Below the pieces are notes generated by a model, which made no database searches, was not told the origin of the DNA, and saw nothing but the letters and a program-made list of their open reading frames with translations. The translations under genes and the position numbers were made by a program. Positions 23,371-35,790 of a stretch of DNA of 64,000 bases are shown here, piece after piece (the first letter of the stretch is position 1; every line of letters starts with the position of its first letter). This DNA comes from Alligator mississippiensis (lineage: Eukaryota > Chordata > Crocodylia > Alligatoridae): NCBI RefSeq assembly GCF_030867095.1, contig NC_081824.1, forward strand, positions 351,018,203-351,082,202, read 5' to 3'.

Positions 23371-25789
23371 CTAATTAATCAGTGAAGTGGAAACAGTATA
23401 AGCTTAAGAATTAGAGTCAACATTTGTTGTGGAGTTAGGTTCTTATTTATAAAACATAGTTTTTGTGCAAATAAATGAATGAACCCACTTTGTCCAATAT
23501 TATAACTAGATACAACTTTTTTCAGATGTGCCATGCATGCATAGGTCCCAGGAAGGAGGTGCTACTTGATATGGGACAAGTCAGATTGCAGCTGGACCTG
23601 AGCAAGTGGCCAAAGAGGCTTTTCCTCCATTGCACTGTTCTTCAGTAGCCACCCTCTATTTCAGCCCTACTGCAAGTCTAGCTGTCCTACACTCCCTTAT
23701 GGAAGAAGGTCACAGCCTTACTTTTCTTAAAGGGGTTCAGCAGACCAGCTCCAATACACAAGAGGGGAGTACTCCTTATTACACTTTTTATTTAAAAGGA
23801 TGGATTATTGCTTACAAGACAGTCCTGTAGTATCAAGCCCAGGGGAATTCAGGCCTTTTCCTAAATACTGAGGTATAAGAATAAAGAAAAGTTGTCAGAG
23901 AGGGAGAAATCTTGCAATGAGACTTTGGGCCAAATTCAGAGGCAAAAAATGAGAGGACTTGTACTCCCTTGGAATGACTACTTCTTCATTTATTGAAAAG
24001 GGAGGTGAGCAGAGCAGTTCTACCTGGTGGCAGCAGCATTTATCTCCAGGCTGCCACTGTCACTGCCATAGGGTGGAACTGCTCCACATGCCTCTGCTCA
24101 GGCAGCATGTTGGAGCCAAACTGGGGAGAGCTGCAGCAGAAGCAGTGTGCCTGTTTATATAAAATGTCATGCCAGCAGCACCCTTTTTGCTGTATCCACT
24201 TCTCTAGTCACCCCTGAAAATGAAGGCTCATGGGGTCAGTTCCACCTGCCTGCAGTGGCAGTGGCAATGGGGTGACTATAATATAATTATAATGATCCAA
24301 TCAATTAATAGCATATTAATTGATAATGGCATACTTCTTTTGTAATATTCATAATTGGTTAGAAGATCAAGATGCCAGTAATATTACATTTCAAATAATT
24401 AATTGACAGCAAAATGTCTAGCATAGGTCAGTTCCAGAGAAACAAGTGCAAATTTAGGATGCTAGGTAGCTACATTTAAAAAAAGTGGACATGTTAATTT
24501 AAGTCTAATTAACTGACCATTCTAGATAAGGATACTTCCTCCCCAGAAGCTGTACATGCAAAGATAGTTCAGTCATATCACTGTAAAAGAGAGATGTTTC
24601 TGAATTCTGCAAGTGAAAGAGTGATGTTTCTGAATTATGCAAGAGTCCAGTTTTATTGGACCATCATAGTTGACTCTTAATACTACCATGATATGAAGGA
24701 TACTGAAATCTGCTGTTTACATTGTAAAATCCAATATAGCTGGTCCAAAAAAAAAGAGAATTCTTGATACCTGCCTCATATTTGCATGTTAGGTTTAAAA
24801 GACACTTCTCAGGTAAGCAGAATTCTGCTTGTTACTTCAGCTGGAGTAGGGCCATCGTATCCAGCTCTTGGTACACAACTCTGCATTCCTGTTGTTTCAG
24901 TCACAGAGCACATTGTTTCAGGTGGCCAGTATGTACTAAAAAAAGAAACTCTGCCATAGCAGACAGTCTGACTGTTTCTGTGGCAGTAATTTTCCTGTCT
25001 TTAGGAAAATATTGAATAACTTGCTCCATGAAATGAGGTAAGTAGTGTGTTCTTCTGTTTAATTTTATTTCTGCTTTGCTCATGTCCATAGGATCATTTG
25101 TGTTTATAACCATCAATTTAAATGTTTATGTATATATAAGCACAACATAAAAATAATTACACACTTTATACAATTGTTATGTAAACACTTTTTATCTGTC
25201 TACTGCACATTGAGGTCCCCATTTAATCTATTTGAAGACATTGATAAAGCTCTACAGTCCAAAGTCTTAATATCATTTATATTGTATAGATTTTTATAAA
25301 TCAACCCACTGAATTCACATATTTCTAACTTCAGTTCTATAGATTAGTTAAAAAATCCTACAGAGGATACGTGAAAATGACACATAGGATAGACTCTTAA
25401 AATGGCAAGTATTTTTTTTTTTAAATGGGGCTTAGAAAACTAAATAAGGTGGGTACAATTTGAAACTTTTACTTTCTGTCCCATATGGTAACAGTTATAC
25501 TTGCTCTGTACTTGAATTTCATGGCAACCCATATTATGCCTAGCATCAGTTGCTATAATTTTTTTAAAGTCTTGGAGATTCAATAGAATTTTGTCAAAGG
25601 AAGGTGTCAAGGGCTGGCCTCCAAGGTCAAAAAGGTACTTGTGTACTTAACTTTCATTGACTTAAGTACTGAAATAGTTCTGTGCAATAGGGCTCAAGGT
25701 CCCATTCAAGTAAGGCCTGAAAGTACATGCATATCTTTAATAAATGAGTAGTCCCAAGGAAGCTCCTGATATCAAAAAGACTACTCACA
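23371..25789. other. Unannotated AT-rich intergenic DNA
   Basis: No gene or element recognised. Confidence 0.5.
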
Positions 25790-25797
25790 TGCCTGAA

Positions 25798-26064
25798 GTC
25801 GTGCTGAAGGAGTTCGGTGCACAGGTGGTTTTCTCTTCCATCCTACCAGTGACCGGACGAGGAAGATGGCAGGAGAACTGCATCTGAGAAACCAACTGGC
25901 GGCTTCGGCAGTGGTGTCTCAAGGCAGGCTTCGGCTTCCTGGACAATGACCCGCACATCACGACAAGGGACATGCTCAGCTGGGATGGGCTTCACCTGTC
26001 CCCCAAAGGTAAGCGTGTGTTTTCTACTAGGTTGGCGGATCTCCTCCGGCGGGCTTTAAACTAG
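25798..26064 (+). pseudogene. CR1 ORF1 C-terminal fragment (SGNH esterase-like)
   Basis: The frame reads VVLKEFGAQVVFSSILPV, then GFGFLDN, then DMLSWDGLHLSPKGKRVF and stops naturally at TAG 26062-26064. The DGLHLS block corresponds to the D-x-x-H catalytic block of the SGNH esterase domain known in CR1/L2 ORF1 proteins. An in-frame TGA at 25885-25887 breaks it, and the N-terminal part is lost by truncation. It is 56 bases upstream of the ORF2 frame, as in intact CR1 elements. Confidence 0.8.
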
Positions 26065-26120
26065 GCTCGTCAGGGGGAGGGGAGTACGAGGGCAGGGGAA
26101 GCTGTGGACCACCAAACCAT

Positions 26121-28943
26121 GTGGCACCCACAAGGACAGCCCAGCCTGAAGAAGGAGAACATTGGAAACCTGAAAGCCATGGGGAGGCCAGCACTACAGA
26201 ACAGGTAAGAAACGAGAAGGTAAGAAACAATGGGCCCCTTGGGACTCAGAGCGGGGGGGCAGCAAAGGCACCAGGCGCAGGGCTCAAGTGCCTATATACT
26301 AATGCTAGGAGCATGGGGAACAAGCAGGATGAACTAGTGCTCCTGCTTGCACTAAACACCTATGACTTAGTGGGGCTAACAGAAACCTGGTGGGATTCAT
26401 CCCACGACTGGGCAGTACATATTGAGGGCTATAGATTGTACAGAAAGGACAGGTCGGGGAAGAAAGGGGGGGGGGTTGCACTCTGTCAGTGAGCAATATA
26501 CATCAACCCTCATCAAGACAGAATCCAAGGTTGAGGAAGTAGAAGGATTGTGGGTTAGGCTACATGGGGGGCAAGGAGAAAGGGATTTGGTGGTAGGGGT
26601 CTGCTACAGACCCCCACACCAAGGGGAAGAAATAGATGCGGGGCTCCTGAGGCAACTCTCGGAGACCATAAAAGCTAAAGAGGCGGTAGTTATGGGGGAC
26701 CTAAACTACCCGGACATCTGCTGGGAGACGCAGACAGCAAGGTCCCATTGCTCACGCAGGTTTCTAACCTGTGTACAGGACCTCCACCTGACACAGGAGG
26801 TGCATGGTCCCACTAGGGGGAATGCCATACTGGATCTGGTATTGGCAACAGGGGATGACATGATAGGGGACCTCCAGATCGGTAGCCATTTGGGAGACAG
26901 TGATCACCTAATAATAGAATTCAACATAAGACGTCGAGTGGGTAAGGTAACTAGTAGGGTGAAAGTGCTAGACTTTAGGAAAGCTGATCTCAATGCACTC
27001 AGGCGATTAGTCAAGGACGCACTGCAGAGTAGGAGTTTTGAAGAGATGGGAGCCCAAGAAGGGTGGCTGTGCCTTAAGGAAACGATCCTTCGGACACAAA
27101 GCAAGACGATCCCCGAGCGAGGCAAAAGAGGGAAAGGGGCCAGGAGGCTTCCTTGGCTAACCAGAGAAATCCAGGGCAGCCTAAGGGCCAAAAGGGGAGC
27201 ACATAAAAAGTGGAAACAGGGTGAGATCACTAAAGATGAATATACCTCCACTGCTCCTGCTTGTAGGGAGGCAGTTAGGCGGGCCAAAGCTACCATGGAG
27301 CTGAGGATGGCAACCCAAGTAAAAGACAACAAGAAATTGTTTTTTAGATATATTGGGAGTAAAAGGAAGGCCCAGGGAGGAATAGGACCCCTGCTAAATG
27401 GGCAGAAACAATTGGTGACAGACAGGGGGGACAAGGCTGAACTCCTCAACGAGTTCTTTGCCTCAGTGTTCCTAAGCGAGGGGCACGACAAGTCTCTCAC
27501 TGGGGTTGTAGAGAGGCAGCAGCAAGGCGCCAGACTACCATGCGTAGATCCCGAGATGGTGCAGAGTCACTTGGAAGAACTGGATGCCTTTAAGTCGGCA
27601 GGCCCGGATGAGCTCCATCCGAGGGTGCTGAAGGCACTGGCCGACATCATTGCAGAGCCACTGGCGGGTATATTCGAATGCTCGTGGCACACAGGCCAAG
27701 TCCCGGAGGACTGGAAAAGGGCTAACGTGGTCCCCATTTTCAAAAAGGGGAGGAAGGAGGACCCGGGCAACTATAGGCCAGTCAGTCTCACCTCATCCTT
27801 GGTAAAGTCTTTGAAAAAATTATCAAGGCTCACATTTGTGAGAGCCCGGCAGGGCAAATTATGCTGAGGGGAAACCAGCACGGGTTTGTGGCGGGCAGAT
27901 CGTGCCTGACCAATCTAGTCTCTTTCTATGACCAGGTTATGAAACGCCTGGACACAGGAGGAGGGGTGGATGTCATATACTTAGACTTCAGGAAGGCCTT
28001 CGATACGGTATCCCACCCCATACTGGTGAACAAGTTAAGAGGCTGTGATGTGGATGACTACACAGTCCGGTGGGTGGCAAATTTGCTAGAGGGTCGCACC
28101 CAGAGAGTCGTGGTGGATGGGTCGGTCTCGACCTGGAAGGGTGTGGGCAGTGGGGTCCCGCAGGGCTCAGTCCTTGGACCAATACTCTTTAATGTCTTCA
28201 TCAGCGACTTGGACGAGGGAGTGAAATGTACTCTGTCCAAGTTTGCAGATGACACAAAGCTATGGGGAGAAGTGGACACGCCGGAGGGCAGGGAACAGCT
28301 GCAGGCAGACCTGGACAGGTTGGACAAGTGGGCAGAAAACAACAGGATGCAGTTCAACAAGGAGAAATGCAAAGTGCTGCACCTAGGGAGGAAAAATGTC
28401 CAGCACACCTACAGCCTAGGGAATGACCTGCTGGGTGGCACAGAGTTGGAAAGGGATCTTGGAGTCCTAGTGGACTCCAAGATGAACATGAGCTGGCAGT
28501 GTGACGAAGCCATCAGAAAAGCCAATGGCACTTTATCATGCATCAGCAGATGCATGACAAATAGGTCCAGGGAGGTGATACTTCCCCTCTATAGGGCGCT
28601 GGTCAGACCGCAGTTGGAGTACTGCGTGCAATTCTGGGCGCCACACTTCAAGAAGGATGCGGATAACCTGGAGAGGGTCCAGAGAAGGGCCACTCGTATG
28701 GTCAAGGGCCTGCAGACCAAGCCCTACAAGGAGAGACTAGAGAAACTGGACCTTTTCAGCCTCTGCAAGAGAAGGTTGAGAGGCGACCTTGTGGCTGCCT
28801 TTAAGTTCATCACGGGGGCACAGAAGGGAATTGGTGAGTTTTTATTCACCAAGGCACCCCCGGGGGTTACAAGAAACAATGGCCACAAGCTAGCAGAGAG
28901 CAGATTTAGATTGGACATTAGGAAGAACTTCTTCACAGTTTGA
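26121..28943 (+). pseudogene. CR1 ORF2 (endonuclease-reverse transcriptase), frameshifted
   Basis: The APE-type endonuclease motifs are present: LTETWWD, MGDLNYPDI (about 26689) and GDSDHLIIEF (about 26895). The reverse transcriptase follows with [23 protein letters not shown] (from 27978), [21 protein letters not shown] and FADD at 28242-28253. The C-terminal domain then ends RKNFFTV and a stop at 28941-28943. Two single-base frameshifts break it, one near 26482-26487 (VALC then VSEQYTS in the next frame) and one near 27790-27797 (after PVSLTS). Otherwise all expected motifs are intact. It is about 940 codons, close to the usual CR1 ORF2 length. Confidence 0.93.
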
Positions 28944-29196
28944 GTGGCCAAGGTCTGGAACGGGCTCCCAAGGGAGGTGGTGCTCTCCCCTACCCTGGGG
29001 GTCTTCAAGAGGAGGTTAGATGAGTATCTAGCTGGGGTCATCTAGACCCAGCACTCTTTCCTGCTTATGCAGGGGGTCGGACTCGATGATCTATTGAGGT
29101 CCCTTCCGACCCTAACATCTATGAATCTATGAAGTCATGAACATTTAAGTGCTTTGCTGGATTTGGACCCAAATACAGGAAACGTAATAGATAAGC

Positions 29197-30184
29197 CAGT
29201 GGTAGGCAATTATTTAGGTTGGCAGACCACTTAATAAGTTTTGGTGAGCTGTTGAAGGCCACGTGCATAACATCTTTTAGAAAATATAATTTTAACATAT
29301 TATAAAAAACAAGTCATATACTAAAAATCAAACATCTACTACAACATATTTTAATTTTATTTCAGAAAGGTCATTTTGGTCCTGATTTTATGTTTTTTTG
29401 AGTAGTGTATATAGAGGTGATTGCATAATAGCTCAAATAAAGTCGTTCTCTTGTATATTGTAGGGGGGGTTGGGGGGGGCTATGTGTGTGGGGATGGGTT
29501 TTGGGGGCATGGGAGGTGGTTGTGCACATGTGGGGAGCGGCTGTCCACATGCTAGGTCCTGGGAGCTAGCTGGGAGTTGGGAGAGGTAGGGAGGACAGGG
29601 GGTACATGCAGCAGAGATCACCCGGGTGGTGCAGGTGCAGTTCATGCCCCACTCCCCTCCTGGTCCCTGTGGCTCTGCACATAGGGCTGAGCCCTGCCCA
29701 CTCCTGCCCATGCCCACCAGACAGCATTGCCCTGGCTCTGGCCAGCACACACAGCTTCCTGGTGGGGCTGGTCTTAGTGCAGCTGCAGCCACCCAGGTAT
29801 GGCTTGGCTCCCTACACCTCCCGCAGCTCTTCCTACCTCCTCCTGCCCCCGCTGCACTGCTCCAAATCGAGGGGGGAAAGCTGCAGCCAGGTAGCTCCTA
29901 CACCAGCACATGGGGCTCCAGCTCCTGGCCACCTTCCACCCACTTGGCTACATGCAGGTGGCTGCTCACTGTGCCAGGTGGGAGTGGTTGTGGAGTAGTC
30001 CTGCTGGGAAGCTGTGCATGATGGCCAAGGCTACCAGGTGTGGGCAGGAGCGTGGCACAAGCTGCCCCAGGCCAAAATGGGCAGGGCTCAGTCTCACGTG
30101 GAGCACCATAGAGGCAATTGTGGGCCAGATCCAATCCATTGCAGGGCCAGATTTGGCTCATGGACCATATTTTTCCCACCCCTG
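29197..30184. mobile_element. Non-autonomous hAT element with GC-rich core
   Basis: It begins CAGTGGTAGGCAATTATTT and ends ATATTTTTCCCACCCCTG, imperfect inverted ends of the CAGGGGTGGGCAA hAT class. Flanks AGATAAGC and TGATAAAA share GATAA and may be a decayed 8-bp duplication. The inner text GGGCCAGATCCAATCC..GGCCAGATTTGGC is typical of such ends. The core (about 29460-30110) is GC-rich and Gly/Pro-coded by composition only. It lies directly downstream of the CR1 copy. Confidence 0.7.
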
Positions 30185-30884
30185 TGATAAAATACAACAT
30201 CAAGCATGGGCAGTGAGTAGTGAGCAGTGGGGCCCCTCTGCCAGTGAGTGGTAGGAGGGTGCGCAAGGGAAACTCCAAGATTAAAGTAGCCACTGCACTG
30301 CACGCTTCCAGCGTGAATTCTGGAGATCCCTAACTATAAGCCAATATCCTATTGTATGCCAAATTACTATTATGATGCAAAAAAGACTTCCTGTCAAAGT
30401 CTTGTAAACATTCATGCCTTATTAAGAGCTATTTTTAGAGTCTAACCCAAAATCAATTTAATTAATTCTGTATCAACAACCAGTCTTTTTTATATATTAG
30501 CAATGTGCCGAGTTAAATGTCAAATGGCATTTTTGACAGAAATCTTGCTAGAATCTAATTATCCCATGAAGACAACAACGATGATTTACTTGTACTTATC
30601 TCCCCCAACCGAGAATGAGGGCTCACTGTGTAAGGCACTGTACATACATATACAATAAGAAAGGCACTAAAACCACCTGATTTCTCAAAGGTGATGACAA
30701 TACAAATTAAAGATTCCAAAACTACCATTAGTTTTACATGTATTGCTATGTAAATATACTTTGCCATGTGCCATTCTATAAATATTCAAGCATTCTCATC
30801 ATCTTAATGCTCAGTTTTAATTGAATTGGACTTGACATACCACCTTCCACACCACCTACTGACATCTAGGGATTTGTGTGAAAG
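30185..30884. other. Unannotated AT-rich DNA
   Basis: No gene or element recognised. Confidence 0.5.
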
Positions 30885-31094
30885 CAGGGGTTGGTAATGT
30901 TTTTGGGCAGAGTGCCAAAAGCCTGCACAATCTTGACTTGTAAGATGTTGGCATGATGGGGCGGATGGCGGGGGAGCCAGGAGGGGCCCAACCCTTGTTG
31001 TGACAGTGCAGTTCTGGCCCCTTCCCCTCCATCCCTCCCAAACCATGTGCCAAGCAAAATGTCTTTGCGTGCCATACACTGGCACCTGTGCCAG
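30885..31094 (-). mobile_element. hAT fragment, reverse of the 22229 family
   Basis: It begins CAGGGGTTGGTAATGTTTTT on the + strand. In reverse complement it reads like the 22229 copy: TGTCACAACAAGG, TGGGCCCCTCCTGGCTCC, CAACATCTTACAAGTCAAGATT. The opposite end stops at GGCACCTGTGCCAGG without a clean matching terminus. Confidence 0.7.
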
Positions 31095-31880
31095 GAGCTG
31101 CTAAAGAATGGGGTGTGTCCTACCTTATCTACAGCCCCATGTCTTGGAACACAATGTAGTAGCTGAGCATTTTTTTCTCTTAGTCCGATCCTGTTTGTGT
31201 ACATAAGAAACAGCAAGTATAATTTTTATGTTTGTTTTTTTTAATGTGCGAGTGTCACGGAGCGGGTCTCCAGGTGTGGCCATTATGCCCCTGACAGCTC
31301 CGTGACTGTGCAAGCTCTGTCCCAAGGGTGCCCTCTTATCTCACCTGCCACATGTTTGTTGGAAAAATAACTTGGGAGGCTGCCCACAGGCCTTCACTTA
31401 GTCCCAGTTCTCTGCACCTTACTCGAGCTCCCCGATCTGTGGGTCCTTTAGTGGGCCTCTCTTCAACACTGTGATATACAGGGCACTGCAGGCCTTATGG
31501 ACCAGTTGCATGGCTCCAACCACCCCTTTACCATGCTCCATACTTCTTGGGTGTTAAATCATTGTTATGCTCTCTGTTGGGGCCTCAGCCTACTTGGCCT
31601 CTGCCCCTTTAATATAGATAGGCCTTCTAGCATTGGTGATGCATAGGGGGTGCACATGGGTGCACATGCGCCCCCTGAAATTGGTTGTGCACCACCTCAA
31701 AGCACCAGCCACAAAACTGGAAGTGCCACCGGAACTGCACTTCCGGTTTTGCCGCTGGCTTAGTGATGGGTTACTGAGGGACCCCCACCCCTTCCCCCTG
31801 TTGGTGATGGGCTGCCAAGAGTCCTCCCTTGGTTGGCAATTGGTCACTAGGGGATCTCCCCCCATTGGGGATCTGGTGCC
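31095..31880. repeat. Mixed repeat-like DNA with a strong hairpin
   Basis: The stretch 31250-31620 begins GTGTCACGGAGCGGGTC and looks repetitive, though I cannot place it. Between 31635 and 31880, a hairpin with arms 31713-31726 (AAAACTGGAAGTGC) and 31737-31750 (GCACTTCCGGTTTT) matches at 13 of 14 positions. Text such as TGCGCCCCCTGAAATTGG suggests a dispersed element. No protein is encoded. Confidence 0.4.
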
Positions 31881-34262
31881 CCCCAGATCTGGATTTAGTG
31901 CTTACCAAAGGGGAGGACTTGGTAGGGGACCTGAGGCTTGGTGGTTCTCTAGGTGACAATGACCATGATCTGATTAGGTTCACCATCCACTGGATTTCAG
32001 TTAGTAGAACAGAGGTCCTAGATTTCAGAAGGGCAGTCTTTAACAAATTCAGGGGTCTAGTTAGTAAGGCCCTCTACAACTAGCAACTGGAGGATTTGGG
32101 GGGTCAGGAGTGATGGTGCCTCCTCAAGGGAGCAATCCTCTCTGCATAAAAAGAGGCCATTCCCATGTGACTAAAGAGCAGGAAGGGAGCCAAGAGTCCT
32201 GCATGGCTCAACAGGGATATTAGAGAACTTTTGAAAAAGAAAAAGGATACATATAGGCAATGGCAAAAACGATCAGCAACCAGAGAAGACTTCATATATA
32301 TAACCTGGGTCTGCAGGTATGAGATATGGAAAGTTAAAGCAGGCATGGAAATCAGGCTAGCATTCGAAATTAAGGACAACAAAAAGTCCTTTTACAGGTA
32401 CATAGGGAGCAAAAAAAAAATCAAGCTCCACTTTGGGACCTCTGCTGAATTCAGAGGGGAAGCCCACAATAGATTCCCACGAAACGGCAGAGCTCCTAAA
32501 TGGCTATTTTACATTGGTATTCCAGAAAGCTTCCAAGAGCTGTGCACCTATCCAGAGACCCAGGGAATGTGGGGAAGTCAACAGACAACACAATATCAGC
32601 CCCAACCCAATTCTAAGAGGTGAGGTTCCTCTTAGAATAACTGGACATTTTCAAGTCCACTCGGCCAAAAGACCTACATCCAAGAGTCCTAAAAGAACCG
32701 GCTGAAGTCATAGCAGGGCCCTTGGCAAAGATATTTGAAAAGTCATGGGACATGGGAGTGGTCCTGGCTGACTGGAAGAGGGCTAACGTAGTACTCATCT
32801 TTAAGAAAGGGAGGAGGGATGACCCTGCAAACTATAGGATGACCCTGCAGTCTGACTTAAGTCCTAAGAAAAACTTTTGAAAAAACTGTTAAGGGGGCCA
32901 TCAGTCACAAGCTTGTAACTGACAGGGTGTTAAGAAACAACCAGCACAGCTTTGTGGAGGGTAGATCATGCCTTACAAACCTGGTGTCCTTTTATGACCC
33001 AGTAGCTAACCAGCTGGATAAGGGATGTGGGGTAGACATCATTTACCTGGACTTTAGTAAGGCCTTTGTTTCTGTCTCCCTTTAAATTCTCTCAATTAAA
33101 CTGGAGGGTACTGGCCTGAACCAACCTACGGTGAGGTGGGTGGGCAAGTGGCTTAGAGGCCAGTCCCAGAGAGTTGTAATTGATGGGACAGCCTCATTCT
33201 GGAGGGCTGTCTTCAGTGGTGTTCCACAGAGATAAGTGCTCGGACCCATGCTTTTTAACATATTTATTAATTACTTTGATGAAGGGGTGCAATGCTCTAT
33301 GATTAAGTTTGCCAGCAATACCAAGCTGTGGGGAAATGCAGACACACCAGAGGATAGGGTAAGAGGCCAGGATGACCTAGATAGACTGGTTCTATAGGCT
33401 GGTCAGAATCAAATGAGGTTCAACAGGGAAAAGTGCTAGGTCCTTCATCCAGGTAGGAAGAACCTTCACCATAACCATGCCTCCTGAATCTGGAGGGGCA
33501 CCCGCAGAAGCTGCCGATGGTGGCAGCCCTGTCAGGGGGGCACCAGCCCTGCCACTAGCATAAGTGTTGGCCATCGGGGGGGCACCGGCTCCGTTGGGGT
33601 CACAATCGACCAGCGAATGAATATGAGCTAACAGTGCGATGAAGTGCAGGGTAAATAGAACACTGGCATGCATCAGCCGATGTGTTGCCAGCAGATCCAG
33701 AGAGGTGCTTCTCCCTCTCTACTCAGCATTGGTGAGGCTGCAACTGGAGTACTGTGCCCAGTTTTGGGCACTGCACTTCAAAAAGGACACGGATAAGCTT
33801 GAGAGGGTACAGAGAAGGGCCTCCCGCATTACCAAGGGCCTGGAGGATGGGCCCTTTGTGGAGAGGCTTCCGGAATTGGGCTTGTTCAGTCTGAGCAAGA
33901 GGAGGCTGAGAGGTGACTTGATAGCTGCCTACAAGTATGTCGGGGGGAGCACCAAGATCTGGGGGAGCAACTCTTCAGGTATGCCCCCCTTGAGAAGATG
34001 AGGACCAATGGTCACATGCTAACAGAAGGAAGATTTAGAGTGGACATAAGGAAGAATGTTTTCTCTGTAAGGGTAAACAGAACTTGGAACATGCTCCCGG
34101 CAGAGGTGGTGCAGTTGCCATCCTTGGAGGTGTTCAAGAGGAGGCTAGATAAGCACCTCATTGAGCTAATTTGAGCTCATTAACCTGCTGCCTATGGCAG
34201 GGGACTGGACTTGCTTATCTTCCAGGTCCCTTCCCATCCACTGATTCTGTGATTCTTTAGCA
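31881..34262 (+). mobile_element. CR1 LINE, old degraded copy
   Basis: Degraded ORF2 text runs through all three frames: DLVGDLRLGGSLGDNDHDLI (endonuclease end, about 31917), DNKKSFYRYIGSKKK (about 32375), YLDFSKAF-like text (about 33043), [17 protein letters not shown] (about 33740) and [19 protein letters not shown] (about 33880). It ends with CTGATTCTGTGATTCTT at 34262. Numerous frameshifts and stops make it older than the 25.8-kb copy. About 130 bases near 33470-33605 do not match CR1 and look inserted. Confidence 0.9.
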
Positions 34263-34460
34263 GGATCATTCCACACAAGTCTTGCCATATGAAAGATGTT
34301 CCTGATGTTCAACCAGAACTGCCCTTAGTTTCATGGTACCACACTTAGATCTTTGTGTATCACAGTAAGTTGTTGCTTATAGGAAATCATCATTCAAATA
34401 AGGCCAATTTCCTATTCTTCGGTTACTTAGGACCAGATTTGTGATACTTTTACTCACACT

Positions 34461-34716
34461 GGGTGCATCTACACGTTTGTTAATGTATTTTTGCTAATGT
34501 GTATTAAGTTTAGTACCTCTAATGTGCGGTACTAACTAAATACGCATTAGACTGCCCTAATATACAGTAGCAAAAACACACAATTGTTTAGTGATGCTTA
34601 ATGAGCAGTAGCCTAATTTTACTGTGCATTTGTATATTAACATGGTTTTTACCATGATGCTCTAAAGCACAGTAAAACAGGCTACTGAATATTAAAGTAC
34701 ACATGTAGACATGCCC
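34461..34716. mobile_element. MITE with GGGTGCATCTACACGT ends
   Basis: The left end GGGTGCATCTACACGT and right end ACATGTAGACATGCCC are inverted (13 of 16 bases). Flanking bases ACT are shared on both sides but too short to prove a duplication. The interior is AT-rich and non-coding, with TTAATGTA, GTACTAAC and GCATTAGA phrases seen commonly in reptile MITEs. It sits about 200 bases past a CR1 3' end. Confidence 0.7.
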
Positions 34717-35544
34717 ACTGAACAGTAACTTAACTTCAAAGATTGTGCTATTAAAATAATTTCTACATAAGTGAATCAAAAACTGGCCCTTATTCTCAAA
34801 GCATCAGAAACAATCTTATGATACAAAAAGCTCCATATCATTCCCACAGACATCTTTCTACTCCTTTTTATATCTCATAAAATCCCTTTTGCCCTTCTTA
34901 TACTCTTTTTGTTTTCAGAATAAAATTGCATGTTTGTAAAGTATTACCCTTCAGGAGTTATTCTGAAGAACATTGATTGATTATAGTAATTTTATTGTAA
35001 TGGGCATAATGAATGCTGAGGAATCTCTATTTATAAAACCGTGTACATTTTCCTCTAAATATTTTTTAAATGAGAAGGTAGGTATATTAAAGATGCTTTG
35101 TTTCTCTAAGGGATCCTGAGTCTTTAATGCTGTGGGAGTTGCTAGATTCTTTCACTGTTCATTTTAGAGTACGTGTATAGAAGGAGAATTGTGTAAAACT
35201 GAATACGTTAGAGTTTTTAACAATAATTTAGATTGCCAATGGGGACAGAGAAATTCTACACAAGTAAGAAGGAGTTATACTGCTCCATCAAAACAGCAAT
35301 AGGTAGAACATTATCTCTGCTGTGGTGCTGTAGGATGGCAGCAGGCTCATTACCATCTTAATACTACACACACACAGCGTGCCTTTCCAGTTGAAACCTA
35401 GCTCAGGCGTGTTTACATGGCACTGCCATCACAACAGTAATGGTCATGCTGCCAGTTATTTCAAAAAGATGTTGGCTAAACAGCTAGGTTTTGCAACATG
35501 CCACAAAATTAAGAAACACAGGCTGAATAGTAAGTAGATACATA
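34717..35544. other. Unannotated AT-rich DNA
   Basis: No gene or element recognised. Confidence 0.5.
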
Positions 35545-35790
35545 CAGAATCATAGAAAATTAGGAGGTCATCTAGTCCAATCCCCTGCTCAAAGCAGGAC
35601 CATCCCCAACTAGATCATTGCTGCCAAGGCTTTGTCTACCCAGGTCTTAAAATGCTGTAAGGAGGGAGATTTCACAACCTTTCTTGGTAGCCTGTTCCAG
35701 TACTTTACTACCTTCCTAGTGAAAAAAGTTTTTCCTAATAGCTAATCTAAACTTCCCTTGCTGCACTTTAGCTAATAAATAGATGTCTTG
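35545..35790 (-). mobile_element. CR1 LINE 3' end fragment
   Basis: On the minus strand it reads as the CR1 3' region: AGCTATTAGGAAAAAC, TACTGGAACAGGCTACC, ACTAGATGACCTCCT and a terminal ATTCTGTA/TTTTCTATGATTC. It matches the 2.9-3.18 kb and 40.0 kb copies and carries no coding frame. Confidence 0.9.

Larger units (their letters stand above)
25790..29133 (+). mobile_element. CR1 LINE, near full length
   Basis: The copy holds the 3' part of ORF1, the entire ORF2 (endonuclease, reverse transcriptase, C-terminal domain) and the CR1 3' untranslated region. It ends in CTATGAATCTATGAAG octamer-type text, the CR1 3' signature. Only the 5' portion is missing. CR1 is the dominant LINE of crocodilians, turtles and birds, mobilised by target-primed reverse transcription, usually without clear target duplications. 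The few disabling changes point to recent insertion. Confidence 0.95.

Noticed and set aside
26422..28943. Two separate host genes encoding reverse transcriptase-like proteins
   Set aside because: They are the two halves of one frameshifted CR1 ORF2.
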